DNA of 41,541 nt from Bacteroides sp. 43_108 (GTDB lineage Bacteria; Bacteroidota; Bacteroidia; Bacteroidales; Bacteroidaceae). Position numbers and translations under genes: made by a program. Under the pieces are notes generated by a model, which was not told the DNA's origin, ran no database searches, and saw nothing but the letters and a program-made list of their open reading frames with translations. Shown piece after piece: positions 7,389 to 15,477 of the stretch. The stretch is from assembly GCA_001915545.1 (NCBI GenBank), contig MNQS01000017.1, positions 1 to 41,541 of the forward strand. The letters are read 5' to 3'. Within the stretch, counting starts at the first letter, position 1; every line of letters starts with the position of its first letter.

Positions 7389-8903
7389 TTATATTTTTAT
7401 TTTCACACCTTTAGACTCGTTTTGGAGTCTGTCGAGCGCTGTTATTACAAATGTGCATCCTTGATCATCGTCGTTGAGAATGTATTTGCAATCTCTTGTA
7501 ATCGCAACTATATTTTCAGGCTTATCGGTATCGATTTTTTCTTTTGGCGAAAATCTATATACGACGTATTGTTTAGCCTTGTCCATTTCTTTCTTGGCCT
7601 TTGGCTCCTGCCATGTGATGCATACATTGCCACCGATAGGCGATAACTTTACATCTTCCGGTTTTCGTGGCGCTTTCTTGTCGATGAACTTCATTATCGG
7701 CTGAAGTGCCGGATAACGATGAAACTTCTTTTCGAGCAATGTTCTGTAGTTGCCTGGATTGTTTACCACTGCTGCCGCATACCACTGGCAGCTTCCCTGA
7801 ACATTCTTCAGTGAGCGCTGGATGGAGTATTTGATCAGTGTCTGGTTAGAACGTGTGTCGAAAGGGTCAACGCCTTTGGCTGTACGCTCTACATCTTGTC
7901 CGATAAAGAGTGGACGCTTGTTGGAGTATTTGTTCCACCAGTTGCACAGAATGTCATAGTCGGCAGCTCTTGTTCCAAGATTCCAATATATCTGAGGAAT
8001 GAGGTAGTCAACCCATCCTTCCTTCTGCCATAAAATGACATCGGCATACAGGTCGTCGTAATTCTGCAGTCCGCTCGTAGCACTTCCTTTTTTCGTGTTC
8101 TTTGCTTCTTTGCTGTTACGGTAAATTCCGAATGGCGATATTCCGAATTTCACCCACGGCTTCTTTTCTCTTATGAGATTGTGAAGGTCTTCTATGAGCA
8201 TGTTGACATTGTCTCTTCTCCAGTCTGCAATGTCTTTGAATCCGCGAGGGTCAAGTCTGAAGTATTTTTCGTCTGGGATCTTTTCGCCTCCGGCCGGATA
8301 CGGATAGAAGTAGTCGTCCATGTGCAGACCGTCTATGTCGTATCTTTCGAGTATGTCTTCGACAACCATGCATGTGTACATACGGTTTATCGGCAATGCA
8401 GGGTTGAGTATCATCAAGTCTCCGTATCTGAAGCATCTTTCCGGATGTACGTTGCAGACATGGTTGGCTGCAAGCAGGGTAGTGCCTTTGGTTTTTACTC
8501 TATATGGGTTGATCCATGCATGCAGTTCCATACCTCTCTTATGGCATTCCTCTATCATCCAAGCCAGTGGATCCCATCCATCGGCAGGGGCCAAGCCCTG
8601 TTTTCCTGTAAGGTATCGACTCCATGGTTCGTAGCTGGAACGGTATAAGGCATCGCCTTCTGCTCTTACCTGAAACAGTATGGCATTGATTCCTGCTCCC
8701 TGAAGAACATCAAGCTGATTGAGGAGCATTGTTCTTATTTGCTCAGGAGTTTTGTTAAGGTATTGTCCGTTTACGCATTGAATCCATGCTCCGCGGAATT
8801 CTCGTTTAGGATTGTCTTCGGCTTTTGCTGTACTGATTGTGCAGAACACCAATGCCAGTAGAATGATTAGGTTTTTCACGATTTTTGTAGCTGTAAAGAA
8901 CAT
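7389..8903 (-). CDS. secreted family-10-like glycosyl hydrolase (GHL10/YngK type)
   Basis: The 504-residue protein begins with a signal peptide (hydrophobic LIILLALVFCTIST then AKA, cleavage near residue 28). The following domain opens with REFRGAWIQ and carries ELHAWINPYR, YDIDGLHMDDYFYPYP and FGISPFGIYRN, which identify the GHL10 family (formerly DUF187, YngK-like). The acidic residues in DGLHMDDYF are likely catalytic. Residues 410-504 resemble a fibronectin-III-like domain. Proteins of this type act on extracellular glycans; some are suspected to work on peptidoglycan-linked sugars, but the substrate here is not determined. It stands alone, with a -7-like TATTTTTG (reverse of 8925-8932) upstream. 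Confidence 0.88.
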   Translation of the reverse strand: MFFTATKIVKNLIILLALVFCTISTAKAEDNPKREFRGAWIQCVNGQYLNKTPEQIRTMLLNQLDVLQGAGINAILFQVRAEGDALYRSSYEPWSRYLTGKQGLAPADGWDPLAWMIEECHKRGMELHAWINPYRVKTKGTTLLAANHVCNVHPERCFRYGDLMILNPALPINRMYTCMVVEDILERYDIDGLHMDDYFYPYPAGGEKIPDEKYFRLDPRGFKDIADWRRDNVNMLIEDLHNLIREKKPWVKFGISPFGIYRNSKEAKNTKKGSATSGLQNYDDLYADVILWQKEGWVDYLIPQIYWNLGTRAADYDILCNWWNKYSNKRPLFIGQDVERTAKGVDPFDTRSNQTLIKYSIQRSLKNVQGSCQWYAAAVVNNPGNYRTLLEKKFHRYPALQPIMKFIDKKAPRKPEDVKLSPIGGNVCITWQEPKAKKEMDKAKQYVVYRFSPKEKIDTDKPENIVAITRDCKYILNDDDQGCTFVITALDRLQNESKGVKIKI

Positions 8904-9009
8904 ATTAATGAAATATTGTTTTTACAAAAATAGAGATTTTTCCGGTAATGTATGCCGGTAAGTTCATTTTAAAGCACAATGTTTTACAAAAGACGGTGAA
9001 AGATATTGT

Positions 9010-9528
9010 TTAACCATAGTTAGGACCATCTTCAGCTGCCGCTTCATGGATTTCTTCTTGAGGCAAACTGTATGTATCCTGTTTTCGGATGGCATGTCTG
9101 TCATTCAAGAATATCTTGTTAAGAGTATATTCTATGCTGTTGAGAGTTTCTTCTTTCTTGTTGGGCTTGAGTTGACACTCCCATACTTGAATCACGTGCC
9201 ATCCCAAGTCACGCAATTGTATCCGTTCTTCTTTATCTCTTTTTATGTTACGCTCTATTTTTGCTTTCCACCAATCTGTTCTGGTTTTGGGCAGAATGAA
9301 GTATTTGCATCCTTCATGTCCGTGCCAGAAACATCCGTTTATGAATATACAGGTTGAATATTTCGGAAGAACAATGTCGGGAGTTCCAGGAAGGCTTTTC
9401 ACATGGATTCTATATCTGAATCCTCTTGAAAACAGGTATTTCCTTACGATAAGTTCCGGTTTGGTGTTTTTCGACCGTATATGAGACATGCAGCGGCTTC
9501 GCTGTTCTTTGCTGAACATATCTGTCAT
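9010..9528 (-). CDS. vsr: very short patch repair endonuclease (Vsr)
   Basis: The frame is open upstream to 9654, but the Vsr family begins at MTDMFSKEQRSRCMSHIRSK, placing the start at 9528 and the length at 172 residues. The nuclease core has GTPDIVLPK with catalytic Asp51 and NGCFWHGHEGC with zinc/catalytic His69 and His71. Vsr nicks next to T:G mismatches that arise from deamination of 5-methylcytosine in Dcm-type sites. It normally pairs with a cytosine-5 methyltransferase, and none is encoded here. It follows the PLD gene by 56 bases on the same strand and is probably cotranscribed with it. This copy could also serve the general mismatch role seen for stand-alone Vsr proteins. Confidence 0.93.
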   Translation of the reverse strand: MTDMFSKEQRSRCMSHIRSKNTKPELIVRKYLFSRGFRYRIHVKSLPGTPDIVLPKYSTCIFINGCFWHGHEGCKYFILPKTRTDWWKAKIERNIKRDKEERIQLRDLGWHVIQVWECQLKPNKKEETLNSIEYTLNKIFLNDRHAIRKQDTYSLPQEEIHEAAAEDGPNYG

Positions 9529-9584
9529 AAGGCGTAAGGTTTTTATGTCGTTTTCGTAGGATAAAAAATCAAGGTGATAAAGTT

Positions 9585-10826
9585 TTACAGCACTGGAGTC
9601 AGGAGGTTTCCGAACCATCCGACAAAACGCTTCCATACGGAGCGCTTTTTCCAAAAGTCTTCGGGCATAATATAAGAGTGCTTTTTGTCTTCATTGAACA
9701 TGTCAAGCAATTGCTTTGTCACGTTCTTGTCGAAGATTACGGCATTTACTTCGTAGTCGCACCTGAGACTTCGGCTGTCGAGATTGGCTGATCCGACTGT
9801 GCAGAAAAGGCTGTCTACCATCATGATTTTCGTATGATGGAATCCGCCTTCGTATAGGTATACCTTGGCACCACGTTTTGAAAGATTGTTGCCTACATAG
9901 TAAGATGCATCTGGCGTAAGAGGAATGTCGCTCTTGGCTGAAAGCATGATTTCTACGTCTACACCTCTGTCGACTGCATCTTTCAATGCTTGTCTGACTT
10001 TATGTGTAGGTACAAAGTATGGATTTATTATTCTTATCTGCTTTTTAGCATTGTTGAGCATGCTTACGTACAGTTCGCGTATTGACTTGTTTGTGTGGCG
10101 CGGACGTCTGTCAACAATTCCGACACGCATGTTTCCTGCACTTTCTGGTGTTGGAAAATATTTTTCACCTTCAATCTTTTCTCCTGTTTCTTTTTCCCAT
10201 GTTGTTGCAAAAATCTTGTGCAGTTCGTTTACTGCAGCACCTTCAATATGCATGTGCATATCGCGCCATTTGCCCACAACCTCTGTACCAGTAATATAGT
10301 AGTCGGCTACGTTCATGCCTCCAGTATAAGCAACTTTACCGTCAATAACGACAATTTTTCTGTGGTCGCGCGGAATTATGTGGTTGACCCATGGGAAATG
10401 CAACGGGTCGAATTCTATCAGATTTATCCCTCTTGCTCTTATGGAGTCGCGGTGCTCTTTTTTTATGGGTTTATTGTTGGACGCATTTCCAAATGCATCG
10501 TACATGGCTCTTACTTCAACACCTTCTTTGACTTTTTCTGCCAATAGATCAAAAAGCAGATTGGCTATTGAATCGTTGCGGAAATTAAAATATTCGAGGT
10601 GGATGAATTTTTTTGCTTTTCTTACTTCCTTGAATAGGTCTTCGAATTTATCATGGCCATTCATCAACAGAACAACCTTGTTGTTGTCTGTTAATTTGAC
10701 TCCTGTTGCATGCAGGTGCGACGCAACAAGTGAATCGCTGCGTTCGGCCGTTGTCTGTGCTTCTGTTTTAGTTGTAAACAGAGACGATAATGTGATGAAA
10801 AGTATGAAGATGAATTTCCTAGCCAT
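9585..10826 (-). CDS. phospholipase D family protein, cardiolipin synthase-like
   Basis: About 413 residues from the ATG at 10826 (a further in-frame ATG lies at 10850, but 10826 gives a clean signal sequence and suits the promoter). The N-terminus (ARKFIFILFITLSSLFTTK) is a signal peptide or single membrane anchor. Two PLD HKD motifs are complete: HRKIVVIDGKVAYTGGMN and HHTKIMMVDSLFCTVGSANL. These belong to cardiolipin synthases, which condense phosphatidylglycerol. It lacks the two N-terminal membrane helices of ClsA, so it is closer to ClsB/C-like or secreted PLD forms. vsr follows in the same direction. Confidence 0.88.
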   Translation of the reverse strand: MARKFIFILFITLSSLFTTKTEAQTTAERSDSLVASHLHATGVKLTDNNKVVLLMNGHDKFEDLFKEVRKAKKFIHLEYFNFRNDSIANLLFDLLAEKVKEGVEVRAMYDAFGNASNNKPIKKEHRDSIRARGINLIEFDPLHFPWVNHIIPRDHRKIVVIDGKVAYTGGMNVADYYITGTEVVGKWRDMHMHIEGAAVNELHKIFATTWEKETGEKIEGEKYFPTPESAGNMRVGIVDRRPRHTNKSIRELYVSMLNNAKKQIRIINPYFVPTHKVRQALKDAVDRGVDVEIMLSAKSDIPLTPDASYYVGNNLSKRGAKVYLYEGGFHHTKIMMVDSLFCTVGSANLDSRSLRCDYEVNAVIFDKNVTKQLLDMFNEDKKHSYIMPEDFWKKRSVWKRFVGWFGNLLTPVL

Positions 10827-10847
10827 TTTTACCTTAAATACGACTCG

Positions 10848-10877
10848 CAAAGTTATGTTATTTGGTCTAATTCTGCA
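10848..10877 (-). promoter_or_regulatory. promoter of the PLD-vsr transcript
   Basis: Read on the minus strand: TTG (10877-10875), 19 bases, TAACTTTG (10855-10848), an exact Bacteroidales pattern. The start of transcription would be near 10841, about 15 bases before the ATG at 10826. Confidence 0.7.
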
Positions 10878-11056
10878 ATATAATTAAATCTGAATCGACC
10901 TTTTATAAGCTTGTTGCTACATTTTGAATAATTTATACTCCAAATTGTATAATGTGTATGTCAATATATTTGGGTGTATGTGTATGTAATGGCATGAATA
11001 GATTTTTGGGGGAGGAGAAAAATATACGTTCTTTTGTATGTTGGTATATAAAAATT

Positions 11057-11084
11057 GAGTCTGTCCGATTATTCGGGCAGACTC
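11057..11084 (-). terminator. terminator of the oxaloacetate decarboxylase operon
   Basis: An 11-bp stem (11057-11067 with 11074-11084, one G-T pair) and a 6-base loop. On the minus strand the stem is followed by a T-rich stretch. It lies 36 bases after the oadB stop. Confidence 0.8.
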
Positions 11085-11119
11085 ATATTTTCAAGTTTTG
11101 TATTTGCCTTAGTTGTGAA

Positions 11120-12511
11120 CTATTGCAAGAATGCTATCAGAACACCGGCTGCAACTGCAGATCCAATTACACCTGAGATGTTTGATGACATGCAGTAGTT
11201 GAGTACATGATTCTTTGGATCGTATTTTGTAGCAATTTCGTTGCAGACACGACTTGCCATAGGTACGGCGCTAAGACCAGTAGCTCCAATGAGCGGATTG
11301 ATTTTTTTCTTTGTGAACAAGTTCATAAGCTTGACCATAAGTATACCGCCACTAATTGACAGTGCGAATGCGATGAAACCTCCAATTACGATACCGATGG
11401 TTGTCATATTCAAGAATGCTGACGCTGTCATTGTTGCACCTACACAAAGGCCAAGGAATACTGTTGCTGTGTTCATTACGCTGTTGCTGACTGTATCGAA
11501 AAGTCTGCTTGTGTCAGGACCTATTTCTTTCAGCAGGTTACCGAACATGAGCATACCTATAAGGCTTACAGCTGTAGGAACAAATATTGCTACGATTGTA
11601 GTAACGGCAATCGGGAATATGATCTTGATGACACGCATGTTCTTGATTTCATTCTTATTAGGATAGAGCTTATCCTGCTCCTTCATGTTTATCATGAGCT
11701 CCTTCTTTGTGCAGAGAAGCTTGACTACAAGAGGTATGATGATTGGAACGAGTGCCATGTAAGAATATGCCGCGATAGCAATAGGACCAAGAAGGTGAGG
11801 TGCCAATTTAATTGTTGTAAATATGGCTGTTGGTCCGTCTGCACCACCGATGATTCCTAATGAAGCTGCTTCTTTAAGAGTGAATCCTGCAAGGAATGCA
11901 CATATCAAGACTGTGAAGATACCAAGCTGTGCAGCCGCTCCGAATATGGCGAGGCGCAGGTTGCGCAACATCGGACCGAAATCTGTCAGCGCTCCTACAC
12001 CCATGAATATTATAGGTGGAAGGAAACCTGTCTTTATGAGCATGTAATAGAGGAAGTTCATGAGACCAAGATCATGTGCAATTGCAGGCAACGACATGTC
12101 CCAGATGTTGTAGCAAACAACATTTTTCATGAAATCCTTGTTGAGCAGGATTGGATTGTCGGCTATAGGGTAGTAGAGCTCATGGAATTTTATGTAGTCA
12201 TCCGGCGAGGCTCCTGTACCTAGAGTTTTTAGTCCTCCAGTGAGATTAAGAGTCTGCATTACTCCCGTTTCACTTTTGTAACGGAATATTTCGCCTATTT
12301 CATTGGCTTGGATTACTCCCATGTCTCCACCTGGAAAGTTTGCAATCAGTACACCGAATGCAATAGGTACAAGCAAAAGCGGTTCATAGTGCTTTACTAT
12401 ACCAAGATAAAGCAGTACGAATGCTATCACGTACATTACTATATATGACGGCGATATTGCGATGTCGCTGAACGCTGTCATACGGTATAGACTGTTTAGA
12501 ATTTCTTCCAT
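11120..12511 (-). CDS. oadB: Na+-translocating oxaloacetate decarboxylase, beta subunit
   Basis: The 463-residue integral membrane protein has many hydrophobic segments and the OadB/GcdB signatures: IIFMGVGALTDFGPM, AASLGIIGGADGPTAIF and GATGLSAVPMASRV. In the complex this subunit decarboxylates the carboxybiotin carried by the alpha subunit and couples the energy to export of Na+. The conserved Asp in GGADGPT is the residue implicated in Na+ and proton transfer in the family. The gene starts 6 bases after the alpha-subunit stop, so translation is probably coupled. Related decarboxylases (glutaconyl-CoA, methylmalonyl-CoA) share the beta subunit; the alpha subunit decides the substrate. Confidence 0.95.
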   Translation of the reverse strand: MEEILNSLYRMTAFSDIAISPSYIVMYVIAFVLLYLGIVKHYEPLLLVPIAFGVLIANFPGGDMGVIQANEIGEIFRYKSETGVMQTLNLTGGLKTLGTGASPDDYIKFHELYYPIADNPILLNKDFMKNVVCYNIWDMSLPAIAHDLGLMNFLYYMLIKTGFLPPIIFMGVGALTDFGPMLRNLRLAIFGAAAQLGIFTVLICAFLAGFTLKEAASLGIIGGADGPTAIFTTIKLAPHLLGPIAIAAYSYMALVPIIIPLVVKLLCTKKELMINMKEQDKLYPNKNEIKNMRVIKIIFPIAVTTIVAIFVPTAVSLIGMLMFGNLLKEIGPDTSRLFDTVSNSVMNTATVFLGLCVGATMTASAFLNMTTIGIVIGGFIAFALSISGGILMVKLMNLFTKKKINPLIGATGLSAVPMASRVCNEIATKYDPKNHVLNYCMSSNISGVIGSAVAAGVLIAFLQ

Positions 12512-12517
12512 AATTGT

Positions 12518-14362
12518 TTATTGTATTTTCATTATAACATCATCTTCTTCGACGGAATCGCCAGAGTTTACGAGTATTGCTGTAATCACACCATCTCTGT
12601 CTGCACGAATTGCATTATAGGTCTTCATGGCCTCGATGTAGCCTATGATGTCACCTTTCTTTACTGCATCGCCGACATTTGTAGGTGTTTCCTGTGCACT
12701 CTTCACACGATAGAATTTACCTTCGAGTGGTGCCAATACGTCGTCACCTTCGCCTGTCTGTACTTGAGTTGCTTGTGCTGTTTCTCCTGCAGCAGGTGCT
12801 GGAACATTGTTGCCGTATGCAATATCAACCTTGTAGTTTACTCCGTTTACGGTTACTGTTATGCTGTTAGGCATTTCGGCAGTGCCCTTTGGAGCGTTCT
12901 TCTCTGCTTTTCGTTTTGCAAGATCAGCTTCGAAATCGGCTTTTGCTTTTCCGCTCTTGTATGCTTCATACTGAGTTGGGTGCATAGAGTATTCGAAGAG
13001 CTCTTCATCGTCCTGTCCGAGATCCCATCCTTTCTCTGCCATTTTCTTGCGATATTCATCGAGATCGTCAGGATAGTTCTCCTGAGGATCAGAATCCATG
13101 AACTCTCTTCCTTCCTGTTTAGCCTTTTCTACGAGTTCCGGTGCTACAGGGCCTGCCAGTTTACCAGCCTTGCCGAGGATCATATCCCAGATGTTGTCGG
13201 CAATCATTGACCAGCGTTCTTTGCCTTTCTCCATCTGCATGACATTCATGAGAGCGAGATTCTTAACATACTGGCTGAACGGTGTAACGAGGCAAGGATA
13301 GCCGACTTTAGGCCAAACGTATGCAACTTCGTCAAACAGTTTTATAAGAAGTTCATCTTCTGTCATTTCAGGCTGATTGTGCTTTGCTTTCCACTTGTTG
13401 AGCGAAGCAAGATTTTCTTCCAAATCGGTCATGAGTGAACCCATCATACCGCCTGGAAGACCTGGCTTTATGAGAAGTGAATTGTTTATTCTGTTCAGTT
13501 CAGGACAATAATATCCCAGGAAGTCGTCCATCATGTTCTGGATCTGTGTACGTACTTCCATGTATGCTTCCATATTGATGCCCTTAACCTTGAATCCTGC
13601 GTCTTTGAGCATCTCTTCTACAGCGATGATGTCTGCATGTCCTGTTCCCCATGCTAGAGGTGCAACGGCTGTGTCGATATAGTCGCACCCGTTCTTGCAG
13701 ACTTCCAATATTGATGCCATATTGAAGCCTGGTCCTGCATGAGAGTGGTACTGTATGATGATGTCTTTCTTGTATGCTTTAATTCCTGCTGTAATTTTTC
13801 CGAGTGACTCTGGGCGTCCGATTCCGGCCATGTCCTTGAGGCATATTTCGTCGGCACCGGCATCGATGAGAGTTTTTGCCAGATTTACGTAATATTCAAC
13901 AGTGTGGATAGGAGAGTGAGTGATGCAAAGTGATGCCTGTGCAATCATTCCGGCTTCTTTTGCATATTTTATAGAAGGTATGATGTTTCTTGGATCGTTC
14001 AGACCGCAGAATATACGTGTTATGTCTGTGCCTTGAGCTTTCTTTACCTTATAGAAAAGTTTTCTCAGATCCTTAGGGCATGGGCTCATGCGCAGTCCGT
14101 TCAGTGCGCGGTCCAGCATGTGTGTCTGAATTCCTGCTTCGTGGAATGGACGAGTCCATTCTCTGACAGCTTTGTTCGGGTTTTCTCCGTAAAGAAGATT
14201 TACCTGCTCAAAACCTCCTCCGTTAGTTTCAACTCTGTCAAAGCATCCCATTCTGATGATAGCGGGAGCAACTTTAAGCAATTGGTCTACTCGTGGTTGA
14301 TATTTTCCAGCGCTCTGCCACATGTCGCGAAAGACCAGACTGAATTTTACCTCGTGATTCAT
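12518..14362 (-). CDS. oadA: oxaloacetate decarboxylase, alpha (biotin) subunit
   Basis: The 614-residue protein has an N-terminal carboxyltransferase domain (HMGL-like TIM barrel, from FRDMWQSAGKYQPR; metal-binding YHSHAGPGFN and KDMAG segments), a central conserved PYC/OADA domain (about 310-470), and a C-terminal biotinyl domain. The attachment motif reads EAMKT instead of the common EAMKM, with biotin on Lys580. It transfers CO2 from oxaloacetate to biotin, yielding pyruvate, which the beta subunit then decarboxylates. The opening (MRDMWQSAGK type) is seen in oxaloacetate decarboxylase and pyruvate carboxylase subunit B; position between OadG and OadB supports the decarboxylase role. Confidence 0.93.
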   Translation of the reverse strand: MNHEVKFSLVFRDMWQSAGKYQPRVDQLLKVAPAIIRMGCFDRVETNGGGFEQVNLLYGENPNKAVREWTRPFHEAGIQTHMLDRALNGLRMSPCPKDLRKLFYKVKKAQGTDITRIFCGLNDPRNIIPSIKYAKEAGMIAQASLCITHSPIHTVEYYVNLAKTLIDAGADEICLKDMAGIGRPESLGKITAGIKAYKKDIIIQYHSHAGPGFNMASILEVCKNGCDYIDTAVAPLAWGTGHADIIAVEEMLKDAGFKVKGINMEAYMEVRTQIQNMMDDFLGYYCPELNRINNSLLIKPGLPGGMMGSLMTDLEENLASLNKWKAKHNQPEMTEDELLIKLFDEVAYVWPKVGYPCLVTPFSQYVKNLALMNVMQMEKGKERWSMIADNIWDMILGKAGKLAGPVAPELVEKAKQEGREFMDSDPQENYPDDLDEYRKKMAEKGWDLGQDDEELFEYSMHPTQYEAYKSGKAKADFEADLAKRKAEKNAPKGTAEMPNSITVTVNGVNYKVDIAYGNNVPAPAAGETAQATQVQTGEGDDVLAPLEGKFYRVKSAQETPTNVGDAVKKGDIIGYIEAMKTYNAIRADRDGVITAILVNSGDSVEEDDVIMKIQ

Positions 14363-14487
14363 ATTTAGTTATATTTTAAGATATCATTTTTTCTATGTTG
14401 TAGTTTTGTCGACAATGCTTGCCGTCGCATCGGCATGTTGTGTCGTGTGTCTTGTTTGAAGATATGGTTTAGGTACCTTCTGTTGTA

Positions 14488-14754
14488 TTATAATTTTTGT
14501 ATGTTGGTAACTTTTCCAGTACCGTTGGTAATCTGATTGACTGCACTTTCGATGATTGCTTTCGTGTTTGCATCAATCTGTGGAACTGCTACTGCTGCGA
14601 CTTTTTTCTTTGCTGGTTCTTCTGCAGGTGCAAATTTGTTGACTGCATATATCAGAAGTTTTCCAAAGTATATGATAATCAGCAATATTACGAATACAGT
14701 GAGCATACCTACAACCAGTAGTTCAAGTGCTCCAAAAATAGATTCTTCTACCAT
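14488..14754 (-). CDS. oadG: oxaloacetate decarboxylase, gamma subunit
   Basis: An 88-residue protein with a single N-terminal membrane helix (LELLVVGMLTVFVILLIIIY) and a short polar Ala/Pro/Lys-rich tail. This is the OadG architecture; the subunit anchors and assembles the alpha and beta subunits. It is the first gene of the operon, 125 bases before oadA. An exact -7 (TATATTTG, reverse of 14812-14819) lies upstream, without a recognisable TTG at the right distance. Confidence 0.88.
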   Translation of the reverse strand: MVEESIFGALELLVVGMLTVFVILLIIIYFGKLLIYAVNKFAPAEEPAKKKVAAVAVPQIDANTKAIIESAVNQITNGTGKVTNIQKL

Positions 14755-14994
14755 AAGATTACGATTTTGTGTATGTTTGTTTTAAATAGTTAGCTATAGG
14801 TTCTTTATGCACAAATATACTGATTTATTTGCTACGTGGAGATTTTTTATGTTCGTTTTGTTTGTCTTTTTGTAATAAAAAACGTTCCCTTTATAAGGAA
14901 ACATTAAATATGAAATGAATATGTAAAATACTTGTAACTTAAGTGCTCCGTAGGCAATGTTTTTTGATATTTTAATAGCACATTCTTCTTCACG

Positions 14995-15351
14995 TCATCT
15001 GCTGATTGTCATGTTGACGCCGGCATAGTTGCATTCTGCACACATCGGTGGATTGTGTTTCATTAAGGTTATTTCTACAGACTCGACAGACTTGAAGTCG
15101 TGCAGTATTCTTTCTGCTACTCTTTTTGCCGCATGTTCTATCAAGTGCGACGGTGTGCCCATTTCATCTTTTATGCATTCATATACTTCTGCATAATTTA
15201 TGGTGTCGTTCACGTCGTCGCTTTCCATGGCTTTGCTCAGATCTGCCACCATCTTGACATTTACAGTGTACATCTGTCCTACTTTGTTTTCCTCAGGTGC
15301 AACTCCGTGGTAGGCATAGAGTTTCACTCCTTCCAATATTATAGTCTGCAT
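14995..15351 (-). CDS. folB: dihydroneopterin aldolase
   Basis: A 118-residue protein starting MQTIILEGVKLYAYHGV, the FolB opening, and carrying the pterin-binding Glu in SHLIEHAAKRVAE and the catalytic Lys of ITLMKHNPP. The enzyme converts 7,8-dihydroneopterin to 6-hydroxymethyl-dihydropterin in folate synthesis. Length is standard for the family. It lies on the same strand as the ribonucleotide reductase but a hairpin separates them; no other folate gene is in the window. Confidence 0.95.
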   Translation of the reverse strand: MQTIILEGVKLYAYHGVAPEENKVGQMYTVNVKMVADLSKAMESDDVNDTINYAEVYECIKDEMGTPSHLIEHAAKRVAERILHDFKSVESVEITLMKHNPPMCAECNYAGVNMTISR

Positions 15352-15393
15352 CGTATTATGTCTGTTTGATTCTTGGTGTATGGAAATGTAATA

Positions 15394-15424
15394 GGGGAGG
15401 TTCGTTTTCTTTTTGAACCTCCCC
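15394..15424 (-). terminator. hairpin between nrdJ and folB
   Basis: A 10-bp perfect GC-rich stem (15394-15403 with 15415-15424) and an 11-base loop. It lies just after the nrdJ stop and just upstream of folB. There is no long T-run on the minus strand, so termination may be partial or the hairpin may protect the nrdJ 3' end. Confidence 0.5.
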
Positions 15425-15477
15425 TTGTTGTTTGTATGATTACACCGCGTATATATTTTTCACGGTTTATCTTTCTG

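Noticed and set aside
8181..8648. 155-codon + strand frame opposite the GH10-like gene
   Set aside because: It is a shadow of a long conserved gene with signal peptide and family motifs.
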